Counted from the stretch's first letter, positions 1-6,368 are shown. The stretch: 6,445 bases of DNA from Bacteroidetes bacterium UBA6661 (GCA_002455375.1 DKKR01000073.1:298-6742), one strand, 5' to 3'. Notes: generated by a model not told the origin, from the sequence alone. Translations and numbers: made by a program.

Positions 1-153
1 GGCACTGCATTTATAGATTCTTGCAATACATGCGTTGGTGGTAACACAGGACTTCAACCATGCATACAAGATTGTCACGGTGATTGGGGTGGTACTGCAT
101 ATATTGATTCCTGTGGAATATGCGTTGGTGGCAACACCGGACTTTGGGATTGC
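1..153 (+). repeat. Tandem coding repeat, 90-nt period (30 residues)
   Basis: Bases 1-63 and 91-153 align without gaps at 46 of 63 positions and encode GTAFIDSCNTCVGGNTGLQPC and GTAYIDSCGICVGGNTGLWDC. The intervening 64-90 encodes the linker. Many differences are synonymous third-position changes, so the copies look like an old protein repeat under selection rather than a recent duplication. The array runs off the left edge, so the copy number is unknown. Confidence 0.85.
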
Positions 154-444
154 GATACAATAAATGCAATAAATAATATGAGCTGGTACAATGAGGTTTC
201 TATTTATCCAAATCCTTTAAGCGGACAAGATATTATTGTTAAAGCCGGCAACTATTCCGGTAACATAGAAATCTCAATAACAGACTTAACCGGTAAATTA
301 ATTTTCACTTCTGATTGTTATATGGAAAAAGGAAAGTGCCAGGTAAATATCAATCCAATGCCTGTTGATGGTTTATACCTTTTCAGAATACGCTCAAGTA
401 AAAATATGATGGTGGTTAAACGCCTTTCTATATATGGACAGTAG
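1..444 (+). CDS. C-terminal part of a secreted Cys/Gly-repeat protein with T9SS type A sorting domain (5' end outside window)
   Basis: The frame is open from base 1 to the TAG at 442-444, giving 147 residues of a longer protein. An ATG at 178 exists in frame, but the coding pattern clearly continues upstream of it. Residues 1-51 hold two copies of a Cys-rich repeat, GTAxIDSCxxCVGGNTGLxxC, joined by a DCxGDWG linker. This resembles the Asp/Cys/Gly repeats of large Bacteroidota surface proteins, related in style to thrombospondin type 3 calcium-binding repeats. Residues about 66-147 form a type A sorting domain: it opens with SIYPNP (67-72), has the ITDLTGK core strand, a GLYLFRI strand and a terminal KRLSIYGQ. 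In this family the domain directs export through the type IX system and is cleaved as the protein is anchored or released. The catalytic or adhesive part lies outside the window, so the substrate or role is unknown. The sorting-domain call is firm; calcium binding by the repeats is inference. Confidence 0.9.
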   Translation, partial: GTAFIDSCNTCVGGNTGLQPCIQDCHGDWGGTAYIDSCGICVGGNTGLWDCDTINAINNMSWYNEVSIYPNPLSGQDIIVKAGNYSGNIEISITDLTGKLIFTSDCYMEKGKCQVNINPMPVDGLYLFRIRSSKNMMVVKRLSIYGQ

Positions 445-460
445 AGGATTACTCCTCTAC
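441..460. terminator. Perfect 8-bp stem-loop between convergent genes, possible bidirectional terminator
   Basis: GTAGAGGA (441-448) pairs perfectly with TCCTCTAC (453-460) around a TTAC loop. The stem includes the TAG stop of the plus-strand sorting-domain gene, and the loop includes the complement of the TAA stop of the minus-strand gtrA-like gene. Only 4 nt separate the two genes, so this is the only place a shared terminator could sit. The plus-strand side is followed by a pyrimidine-rich TTCTTCC rather than a true T-tract, and the minus-strand side has no T-tract. Termination is therefore plausible but not certain; it may instead protect mRNA 3' ends. Confidence 0.45.
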
Positions 461-907
461 TTCTTCCGTTGCACTTACTCTGAAAGAGAAACTTTTGTGA
501 ACAACAAAACTTATCAATCCTATACTCACAGCAGAAAATGCACGCGCAATTGTTGGAAACCAATCCATCTGGCGGATAAGGAATTTCATCAACACATAGT
601 TTAAAAACAAAACACCAATAGCTACCAATACAAAACGCAAAAACTGATGATGCCCCTTCAAATCTGATTCTTTAAAGACTAAAGTTTTTGTAAGAAAAAA
701 GTTGGTCAACAATCCACATGAATAGGAAATCATCAGAGAAACTGTTGGAGCAGAGAACGTATAGAATGAAAAGACAATATCCTTCTTTTCGAATAAATAA
801 TTAAACGCTAAAAAATAAATTCCTACATCAACAATTGTTGCTGATGCTGCTGAAAAAAAATACCGAACCACTTTCAGGTTCAGAACACGCATAGTGAATT
901 TTATCAT
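449..907 (-). CDS. GtrA-family small polytopic membrane protein
   Basis: This 152-residue protein has four predicted hydrophobic helices at about 15-38, 48-72, 89-110 and 117-137, the expected size and topology for the GtrA family. Family features visible are RY at 15-16 before helix 1, the Asp in helix 1 (D27), SYxxGxxxNF (61-70) followed by a TKxxxF stretch in helix 2, and a KSFSF turn (138-142) after helix 4. GtrA proteins are thought to move or help flip undecaprenyl-phosphate-linked sugars for cell-surface glycans. The tail (TEEVEE) is acidic. It is the last gene of the minus-strand cluster, 58 nt after hldD, which fits an envelope-glycan role. No Shine-Dalgarno is evident. ATG at 907 was chosen because it keeps the full N-terminus, but ATG at 892 (MRVLNLK) is an equally workable start. 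The substrate cannot be told from sequence. Confidence 0.85.
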   Translation of the reverse strand: MIKFTMRVLNLKVVRYFFSAASATIVDVGIYFLAFNYLFEKKDIVFSFYTFSAPTVSLMISYSCGLLTNFFLTKTLVFKESDLKGHHQFLRFVLVAIGVLFLNYVLMKFLIRQMDWFPTIARAFSAVSIGLISFVVHKSFSFRVSATEEVEE

Positions 908-965
908 CAGGGTGCTAAAATAGGTTTTCCTGATTTGCCGACACTCATTGTTGATAAACTATGGA

Positions 966-1931
966 TTAATAATATTTTGCCGGTAACAGATAGTTAATCA
1001 CATAATCTGACACACCATCTTCAAGTGAATAAAATGGCACTGCGTATCCGATAGCACTGAGTTTTGCCATTTTTGCTTCTGTAAAATACTGATATTTATC
1101 TCTTATATCAAGGGGCATATCAATAAACTGAATGTTGCTCTCCAATGACATTGCCTTGAAAGTACTTGAAGCTAAATCATAAAAGCTCCTTGCCTTTCCG
1201 GTACCAAGGTTGTAAATGCCTGAATTTTTACGATGATTCATCAGAAAAAAACATACTGATGTAACATCTTTCACATAAATAAAATCCCGCAATTGCCAGC
1301 CATCTTTATATTCAGGACGATGCGATTTAAATAAACGAATGATACCATCTTTTCGCACTTGGTTAAACCCATGGAAAATAACTGATGCCATTCTACCTTT
1401 ATGAAATTCATTTGGCCCATACACGTTAAAAAATTTTAACCCAGCCCAGAAATATGGCTTTTCTTTTTGTTGAAGTACCCACTTATCGAACTCGTTCTTA
1501 GAATCGCCATAAGGGTTTAATGGTTTTAATAGATTGATTTTACTTTCATCATCATCATAACCTGCTTCTCCTCCACCATAAGTTGCAGCCGATGAAGCAT
1601 AAACAAGCGGCAATCCATATTCTGCACACTTTTGCCAAACCTTTTTGCTGTATTCAACATTCAGCTCATCAAAAATCTTTTTGTTAAATTCAGTTGTATC
1701 AGTTCGCGCACCTATATGAAATATGAACTGAGTAAGTTGATGATTTTCATCTAACCAATTGAAAAACTGTTTCCGATCTACTTTGCCGGTAAACCTTTTT
1801 CCCTCAAGATTTTTATTCTTTTGATCATTGCTGAAATCATCTACAAGAATCAAATCATTGAAATTTTCTTCATTGAGTTTCTTTACCAGACAACTCCCGA
1901 CAAACCCTGCTGCTCCTGTAACTATTATCAT
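966..1931 (-). CDS. hldD: ADP-L-glycero-D-manno-heptose 6-epimerase
   Basis: This 321-residue extended short-chain dehydrogenase/reductase converts ADP-D-glycero-D-manno-heptose to the L-glycero form used in LPS inner core; the enzyme is cytosolic and NADP-dependent. The Rossmann motif GAAGFVGS is at 6-13, with VDDFSND at the end of the second strand (30-36). Other family marks are FHIGARTDTTE (71-81), YASSAATYGG (111-120, catalytic Ser probably S114), the YxxxK pair Y141/K145, KFFNVYGPNEFHKGRMASV (166-184), RDFIYVKDV (215-223) and YNLGTG (240-245). These match E. coli HldD almost block for block, with a short extra loop (about 205-214) before RDF. Length is close to the 310 residues of E. 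coli. The start is at ATG 1931, where the Rossmann strand begins at once (MIIVTG). It lies 3 nt after the mqnD stop, so it is co-transcribed. The hldE partner is not in the window. Confidence 0.95.
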   Translation of the reverse strand: MIIVTGAAGFVGSCLVKKLNEENFNDLILVDDFSNDQKNKNLEGKRFTGKVDRKQFFNWLDENHQLTQFIFHIGARTDTTEFNKKIFDELNVEYSKKVWQKCAEYGLPLVYASSAATYGGGEAGYDDDESKINLLKPLNPYGDSKNEFDKWVLQQKEKPYFWAGLKFFNVYGPNEFHKGRMASVIFHGFNQVRKDGIIRLFKSHRPEYKDGWQLRDFIYVKDVTSVCFFLMNHRKNSGIYNLGTGKARSFYDLASSTFKAMSLESNIQFIDMPLDIRDKYQYFTEAKMAKLSAIGYAVPFYSLEDGVSDYVINYLLPAKYY

Positions 1932-1934
1932 TTT

Positions 1935-2789
1935 TTAATTTACCAAATTTTTTAATTCATCTACAAATACTACTTCTGCCTTAGGCAATAATTCTGCAAC
2001 TACTCCTGCTTCCAATAACTTTCTGATTGCCATTTTTCCCATCACTCCCAAATTTAACGACCATTGATTAACATACAATGCAATGTGTTGCTGTTGCACT
2101 TTTTCATTCATATCCTGAGCATGATGTCTGATAAAATCAGCAGAAGCCTTAGGAAATTTCATTGCATACGTAATGCTATCTTTCATCAATTTATTTAATT
2201 GAATTTTTACTTCTGGCGGAAGGCTTTTTTTTACTGCAATACAACCCAACGGTAATGGGCATTTATAATTACGCTCCCAAAGCTCACCCAAATCAGCAAT
2301 TTTTTTTAATCCACGCTGATGATAAGTAAAACGACTTTCATGTATAATCAATCCTGCATCTGCACGCTTATTCATCACTTCTTTTTCAATATCTGAAAAC
2401 AGTAACTCTCTTTTATTTTTGGCATCGGGAGCAAACATTGTGAGCAATAGATTTGCAGTTGTATATTTTCCGGGAATAACAATTTTTAGTTGCGGTAATT
2501 CTTCCCATTTAAAATTATGTTTACTTACCAAAAGTGGTCCGCAATTATGTCCAAGTGCAACTCCTGAGGTTAGCAACTCATACCTATCGGCAACATGTGC
2601 AAATGCACTAAAGCTCAACTTAGTAATATCTGCCTCTTCTTTAAATGCAGATTGATTTAACGCTTCGACATCAGCCAGCTTAATTTGAAACTGATGGCCT
2701 TGGGTGTCAATCAATCCATTAACCCATGCATGAAACATAAAGGTGTCGTTAGGACAGGGCGAAAAAGCTACTGTAAGTTTATGATTCAT
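1935..2789 (-). CDS. mqnD: 1,4-dihydroxy-6-naphthoate synthase (futalosine menaquinone pathway)
   Basis: This 284-residue protein is a periplasmic-binding-protein-fold enzyme without a signal peptide, so it is cytosolic. MqnD converts cyclic dehypoxanthinyl futalosine to 1,4-dihydroxy-6-naphthoate in menaquinone synthesis. Diagnostic motifs are FSPCPNDTFMFHA (9-21), ADVEALN (39-45), the TKLSFSAFAHVADRYELL block (56-73), the PGKYTTANLLL substrate-binding stretch (106-116), and GLIIHESRFTY (146-156). H150 in this last motif corresponds to the catalytic His of Thermus MqnD. PLPLG (178-182) and YVNQWSLNLG (239-248) also match the family. SPCPNDTF and the IIHESRF His distinguish it from its paralogue MqnA. 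It is the first gene of the minus-strand cluster, with a candidate promoter directly upstream. The pathway assignment implies the organism makes menaquinone by futalosine rather than the classical Men route; the other mqn genes must lie elsewhere. Confidence 0.94.
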   Translation of the reverse strand: MNHKLTVAFSPCPNDTFMFHAWVNGLIDTQGHQFQIKLADVEALNQSAFKEEADITKLSFSAFAHVADRYELLTSGVALGHNCGPLLVSKHNFKWEELPQLKIVIPGKYTTANLLLTMFAPDAKNKRELLFSDIEKEVMNKRADAGLIIHESRFTYHQRGLKKIADLGELWERNYKCPLPLGCIAVKKSLPPEVKIQLNKLMKDSITYAMKFPKASADFIRHHAQDMNEKVQQQHIALYVNQWSLNLGVMGKMAIRKLLEAGVVAELLPKAEVVFVDELKNLVN

Positions 2790-2793
2790 GCAA

Positions 2794-2801
2794 CAAATTT
2801 A
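2794..2801 (-). promoter_or_regulatory. Candidate -7 element TAAATTTG for mqnD
   Basis: Read on the minus strand, 2801 to 2794 is TAAATTTG, an exact match to the Bacteroidota sigma-70 -7 consensus TAnnTTTG. Only 4 nt separate it from the mqnD ATG, so a transcript would start at or next to the start codon (leaderless or nearly so). No convincing -33 TTTG is visible upstream, which lowers confidence. Confidence 0.5.
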
Positions 2802-2849
2802 CATAAACCTTGTTTATTAATTTAGCCCACCATAAATATTCTCTGAATC

Positions 2850-3803
2850 ATGTCATTCGTTCTGAAAACCAATCAGGCAGCCTACCTTCTTGACCCCAAC
2901 AATGATAGTCTTGTGCTGAAACGCAAAGGTAAATGGAGCTCTGTATTTTTAGGTTATCGTGTAGAAGATAAATTGCCTGTGGTGATTAAAAAACTACACA
3001 ACCCAAATGAAACACAAACACAATTAAGGTTTCAGCGTGAAGCATTGATGGGCTTTAATTTTGACGGTGTACAGCATACACTTGATGCATGGAAAGATGA
3101 TAGCGGCTATTACATTATTAAAGAATTTATTGATGGACTTTCATTACGTCAACTGTTGCAAAAGGATATAAAAAACAGAGCAGAATTCAGTATCAAGTGC
3201 GTACTTGCCACACTCGATATTCTCGAAAAAATACATAGTAGTGGAATTGTACATGCAGATATACGCCCTGACAATATTTTAATTCTTGTAAATAAAAGAG
3301 GCAATCCTGATTTATTAAACCCGAGTATTCGAATCATAGATTTTGGACTTTCGGTCAACATGGCAGAGCCAATAGTAACACAAAGACTTCCTTTCTCGCT
3401 TCTTTATTCTCCACCTGAACAATTATTAAACTTGCCGGAACTTATTAATCCATCAACAGATTTGTTCAGCCTGGGGCTTACATTATATGAATCTGTGGCT
3501 AAGTATCCTCCGTTTTTTAATGAAAACCCGGAGATGATAATGCACATGCAGTTAAATACAGCCGTAGCCGAGCACAGAAACATACATCCTCTGCTTTTAG
3601 CTTTTATACGTAAAGCATCATTTAAAAAACAACTCCGACTTCCTCCATCAAAATTAACTATGGACGAAATCAGACAAACAGTTTTCGAAGGACAGCAAGA
3701 CAGATTTACAGATTGCAATCAAATGAGAACAATCTTACAGGAAGTAGTACCAAATATTTCTGAAACCGAAAAAAAGAGTTTTTTCAGAAAGATTTTTAAT
3801 TGA
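2850..3803 (+). CDS. Eukaryotic-like Ser/Thr protein kinase, soluble, non-RD type
   Basis: This 317-residue protein is essentially one protein kinase domain. Visible elements are a degenerate Gly-rich loop GKWSSVFLG (27-35), the beta-3 Lys in VVIKKL (K47), helix-C Glu in REALM (E64), the catalytic loop HADIRPDN (135-142, D137 and N142), DFG (164-166), a PPE version of APE (188-190), and the helix-F Asp in STDLFSLG (D204). All key catalytic residues are present, so it should be active. Two oddities: the HRD Arg is Ala (non-RD kinase, probably not controlled by activation-loop phosphorylation), and D137-to-DFG spans 27 residues, with an extra loop of about nine (KRGNPDLLN region). There is no transmembrane segment or sensor domain; the C-terminus ends in a short basic stretch (KKSFFRKIFN) that might touch membrane or a partner. 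The start ATG 2850 has no Shine-Dalgarno. It is divergent from mqnD. Substrate unknown. Confidence 0.9.
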   Translation: MSFVLKTNQAAYLLDPNNDSLVLKRKGKWSSVFLGYRVEDKLPVVIKKLHNPNETQTQLRFQREALMGFNFDGVQHTLDAWKDDSGYYIIKEFIDGLSLRQLLQKDIKNRAEFSIKCVLATLDILEKIHSSGIVHADIRPDNILILVNKRGNPDLLNPSIRIIDFGLSVNMAEPIVTQRLPFSLLYSPPEQLLNLPELINPSTDLFSLGLTLYESVAKYPPFFNENPEMIMHMQLNTAVAEHRNIHPLLLAFIRKASFKKQLRLPPSKLTMDEIRQTVFEGQQDRFTDCNQMRTILQEVVPNISETEKKSFFRKIFN

Positions 3804-3961
3804 TTTTTTCATTCTTAACAGAGAAATAAACATTAGAATACTTACATTTTTAGCTCGAAGAAACAATAAGGTTTTACGGTCATTAAAATGTAAAATAATT
3901 TTCAATTAAAAATAATATGGAATGTTGTTGCGTCATACATCTATAAAGTAAAAGCAACATT

Positions 3962-4765
3962 ATGGAGTTCATTTATTCACAGCGGTGGTGCGAACTGGTT
4001 TTCGAAAACCGCAACAAAAATTATGGTGCATACCATTTAAGACAAAATGAATCAAATCGTCTTCTACATTCATGGTTGATTGCCATGATAATTATTGCAA
4101 CAGCAATATTTGGAATTGCCATATCAGGAGGTCCATCTGTTGAACTTATTCAGCAATATTCAGATAAGACACATCAACCTGAAATTATCTATAACTTCAA
4201 TAAAGTAACACCGCCTACGCTACCAATGCCTATAACTCATACTGCTGCTGCACCAACAATCAAATCTAACGGTAACGGCATTCCCGTAGTGACAGATAGA
4301 AAAATTCAAAATGTTGAACCAATAAAATCTGTACCCGTTACTACCATGGCAACTCTAAATTCAACTGGTGGCAACACTTCAATTGTTCCAGTCTCTTCAG
4401 GCAATGGCACTACAGGTGCAGGAGCAACTGTCACCGGAGCTTCAGGATTCACATTAATGCCAGAAGTATTTCCTGAATTTCCGGGAGGTGAAGAAGCCCT
4501 AATTCGTTACGTTCAAAAAAGTATTATTTTTCCATCTGATTTAATCAGACGCGAAATCAGTGGAACTGTTTATGTTGGATTTATAGTTGATAAAAATGGT
4601 CATGTTAGCAATATCAAAATTCTTAAAGGTATTGATAATGCACCTGAGTTGTCACTTGAAGCAATAAGAGTACTTGAAAAATCTCCGGTTTGGAAACCGG
4701 GACTGCAGGGAGGAAAACCTGTGGCAGTTGCTTATACACTACCGGTAACATTTATTACCAAATAA
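3962..4765 (+). CDS. TonB-family energy transducer protein
   Basis: This 267-residue, inner-membrane-anchored periplasmic protein would couple proton-motive force to an outer-membrane TonB-dependent transporter. The N-terminus (WCELVFENRNKNYGAYHLRQ, 9-28) is the cytoplasmic signature common in Bacteroidota TonB proteins. One membrane helix follows at about 37-56. The periplasmic linker (about 57-165) has scattered prolines but no Glu-Pro or Lys-Pro repeats and becomes Gly/Ser/Thr/Asn-rich near 133-162. Residues about 168-267 are the TonB C-terminal domain: FPEFPGGEEAL (170-180), FPSDLIRREISGTVYVGFIV (190-209), and the closing W244-K-P-G ... GKPVAVAYTLPVTF pattern. No exbB, exbD or transporter gene is adjacent, so its partner is unknown. 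It is 158 nt downstream of the kinase, probably a separate transcript, and is followed by a strong terminator. This phylum has many TonB paralogues, so no specific symbol is given. Confidence 0.92.
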   Translation: MEFIYSQRWCELVFENRNKNYGAYHLRQNESNRLLHSWLIAMIIIATAIFGIAISGGPSVELIQQYSDKTHQPEIIYNFNKVTPPTLPMPITHTAAAPTIKSNGNGIPVVTDRKIQNVEPIKSVPVTTMATLNSTGGNTSIVPVSSGNGTTGAGATVTGASGFTLMPEVFPEFPGGEEALIRYVQKSIIFPSDLIRREISGTVYVGFIVDKNGHVSNIKILKGIDNAPELSLEAIRVLEKSPVWKPGLQGGKPVAVAYTLPVTFITK

Positions 4766-4811
4766 AATCCGATTCAACAAAAATCTAATAAATAATTTCG
4801 TGTTTTTTAAT

Positions 4812-4843
4812 AAAGGCTGTTGCTTTTTCGCAACAGCCTTTTT
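4812..4843 (+). terminator. Strong intrinsic terminator after the tonB-family gene
   Basis: GGCTGTTGC (4815-4823) pairs perfectly with GCAACAGCC (4830-4838) around a TTTTTC loop, and flanking AAA/TTT extends the stem to 12 bp. A run of five T follows at 4839-4843. It lies 46 nt after the stop of the TonB-family gene and before the nfeD-like start. Confidence 0.93.
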
Positions 4844-4845
4844 AT

Positions 4846-4853
4846 TATGTTTG
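4846..4853 (+). promoter_or_regulatory. Candidate -7 element TATGTTTG for nfeD-floA
   Basis: TATGTTTG is an exact match to the Bacteroidota -7 consensus TAnnTTTG. It starts 2 nt after the T-tract of the preceding terminator and 9 nt before the nfeD-like ATG at 4863, implying a leader of only a few nucleotides. Any -33 contact would fall inside the terminator hairpin; the best candidate, TTG at 4820-4822, leaves a 23-nt spacer, at the long end of the usual range. Confidence 0.6.
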
Positions 4854-4862
4854 TCACCGAAA

Positions 4863-5327
4863 ATGGGAACCATATTTACAATCATTTTACTGATACTTGT
4901 GGGCATAGTTCTGTTGATTCTGGAGATACTCATTCTACCGGGATTAATTGCAGGAATAATTGGTGCATTAATGATTTTGGGTGGCATCTGGTATTCTTTT
5001 CATGAACTGGGAAATACTGCAGGTACAATCGTAGCACTGAGCACGCTTACTGTAACATTAGCTACAATTTACCTTGCTTTTCGTTACAATGTGTGGCGCA
5101 GATTCAGTCTTCAACAATCAAGCGATTCAAAAATTGAACGTGTTGATGAAATGGATATAAAGATTGGAGATCAGGGTAAAGCACTTTCTGTATTAAGACC
5201 TATGGGCACAGCAGTATTTAATAATAAAAAAATAGAAGTGCAATCACTTGGTGAAATGATAGAGGCAAATGCTACAATTGAAGTGATAGAAGTATTGACA
5301 AATAAACTTATTGTAAAAAAAATATAA
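4863..5327 (+). CDS. NfeD-like membrane protein, FloA partner
   Basis: This 154-residue short NfeD-type protein has three hydrophobic helices at about 3-22, 26-45 and 52-73, a basic turn (RYNVWRR), a polar linker (81-97), and a C-terminal beta-rich OB-fold domain at about 98-154 containing GDQGKALSVLRPMGTAVFN and LGEMIEANATIEVIEV. Short NfeD proteins are encoded beside flotillin/SPFH genes and are thought to assist their assembly or scaffold function in the inner membrane. floA follows 18 nt downstream, so the two form one transcription unit. The frame is open further upstream to an ATG at 4800, but that start would translate the terminator hairpin, lies before the candidate promoter, and adds a 21-residue Cys/Phe-rich leader unlike the family. 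ATG 4863, opening MGTIFTIILL, is therefore preferred. The protease domain of long NfeD proteins is absent, as expected for this class. Confidence 0.87.
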   Translation: MGTIFTIILLILVGIVLLILEILILPGLIAGIIGALMILGGIWYSFHELGNTAGTIVALSTLTVTLATIYLAFRYNVWRRFSLQQSSDSKIERVDEMDIKIGDQGKALSVLRPMGTAVFNNKKIEVQSLGEMIEANATIEVIEVLTNKLIVKKI

Positions 5328-5345
5328 ACTTAAAAATCAAAAAAA

Positions 5346-6317
5346 ATGGCAAGTATTCCATTACTCATTCTGGTTGTTGCAGGCATCATTCTGTTTTTTC
5401 TATTTCTTTATTTTGTTCCTGTTAACCTCTGGATAACTGCTACTTTCTCCGGTGTGAAAGTCAGTATTCTGAATTTAATCTTGATGCGTTTCAGAAAAGT
5501 CCCACCCAGTGTAATTGTAAATGCTATGATTACTGCAACTAAAGCAGGACTTAATGTTACAATTCCGGATTTAGAAACACACTATCTGGCAGGTGGTAAT
5601 GTAAATAATGTAATAAAAGCACTCATTTCTGCCGATAAAGCCAACATACCATTATCATTTAAAATGGCGGCAGCAATAGATCTTGCCGGTCGTGATGTTG
5701 CAGATGCTGTTCAGCTTTCTGTAAACCCAAGAGTTATTGATACCCCTCCTGTTTCTGCTGTGGGTAAAAATGGAATTCAATTGGTAGTACGCGCACGTGT
5801 TACAGTTCGTACCAACATCAACCAACTTGTTGGTGGCGCAGGAGAGGAGACTATTCTTGCACGTGTTGGTGAAGGCATCGTTACAACAATAGGTTCTGCA
5901 CATGACCACAAAAGTGTTTTAGAAAATCCTGATCAGATTTCAAAAACTGTATTAAACAAAGGTCTTGACGCAGGTACAGCATTTGAAATATTATCAATAG
6001 ATATTGCAGATATTGATGTAGGCGAAAACATCGGTGCTAAACTTCAGATGGAACAGGCAACAGCAGATTTAAAGGTGGCTCAGGCAATGGCAGAAGAACG
6101 TAGGGCTGCTGCAGTAGCATTAGAGCAGGAAATGATTGCCAAAGCACAAGAAGCCAGAGCGAAAGTTATCGAAGCCGAGACACAGATTCCCATGGCGATG
6201 GCAGAAGCTTTTCGCAGTGGTAAGTTAGGCATTATGGACTACTACAAAATGGAAAACATACAGGCTGACACATCAATGCGTGAGTCAATCGGTAAGCCAC
6301 CAAAAGGAAATTCATAA
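5346..6317 (+). CDS. floA: Flotillin-like protein FloA
   Basis: This 323-residue protein is close to the usual 330 of the FloA (formerly YqfA/UPF0365) family. An N-terminal hydrophobic hairpin (about 5-30, with the [16 protein letters not shown] transition) anchors it to the cytoplasmic membrane. The SPFH-like core spans about 30-230, with conserved [16 protein letters not shown] (47-62), NPRVIDTPP (127-135), the [10 protein letters not shown] strand (149-158) and [11 protein letters not shown] (186-196). Residues about 235-290 are the Ala/Glu-rich segment ([28 protein letters not shown]) that mediates oligomerisation in flotillins. The tail, [18 protein letters not shown], is also family-typical. 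FloA organises functional membrane microdomains and influences membrane fluidity and protein complexes. It is the second gene after the NfeD-like protein, an arrangement seen across bacteria. The start ATG 5346 is preceded by an A-rich leader without a Shine-Dalgarno, normal for this phylum. No terminator is obvious in the 51 nt before the tRNA gene. Confidence 0.95.
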   Translation: MASIPLLILVVAGIILFFLFLYFVPVNLWITATFSGVKVSILNLILMRFRKVPPSVIVNAMITATKAGLNVTIPDLETHYLAGGNVNNVIKALISADKANIPLSFKMAAAIDLAGRDVADAVQLSVNPRVIDTPPVSAVGKNGIQLVVRARVTVRTNINQLVGGAGEETILARVGEGIVTTIGSAHDHKSVLENPDQISKTVLNKGLDAGTAFEILSIDIADIDVGENIGAKLQMEQATADLKVAQAMAEERRAAAVALEQEMIAKAQEARAKVIEAETQIPMAMAEAFRSGKLGIMDYYKMENIQADTSMRESIGKPPKGNS

Positions 6318-6324
6318 TTTCTCT

Positions 6325-6353
6325 TTTGAAATATGCTAATTTGGTTATCTTTG
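6325..6353 (+). promoter_or_regulatory. Promoter for tRNA-Arg: TTTG-N17-TATCTTTG
   Basis: A -33 element TTTG (6325-6328) and a -7 element TATCTTTG (6346-6353) are separated by 17 nt, matching the Bacteroidota housekeeping promoter (TTTG ... TAnnTTTG). The predicted start at about 6359 would give the tRNA precursor a roughly 10-nt 5' leader. This is the best promoter in the window. Confidence 0.8.
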
Positions 6354-6368
6354 CGCCACTAAAAAAAT

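Noticed and set aside
2818..2825. TAATTTAG as a kinase promoter element
   Set aside because: It has a mismatch within the TTTG core and no properly spaced -33; the kinase promoter is left undefined.
3768..3785. GAAAAAA/TTTTTTC hairpin at the end of the kinase gene as a terminator
   Set aside because: The stem is almost all A-T and lies inside the coding sequence; too unstable to support a terminator call.
3896..3903. TAATTTTC as a -7 element for the TonB-family gene
   Set aside because: It has one mismatch to TAnnTTTG at the conserved G and no clear -33 partner, in very AT-rich DNA; not strong enough to list.
3927..3958. GTTGC (3927-3931) ... GCAAC (3954-3958) inverted repeat just before the TonB-family ATG, as a possible regulatory hairpin
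   Set aside because: Only 5 bp with a 22-nt AT-rich loop; expected by chance and not matching any riboswitch I recognise.
2850..4765. Kinase and TonB-family gene as a two-gene signalling system
   Set aside because: A 158-nt gap separates them, and the kinase is cytosolic while most of TonB is periplasmic; proximity alone does not support a shared function.
4820..5005. Plus-strand 61-residue frame within the nfeD-like gene
   Set aside because: It overlaps the nfeD-like gene in another frame, starts inside the terminator hairpin and has no recognisable features; it is a shadow.
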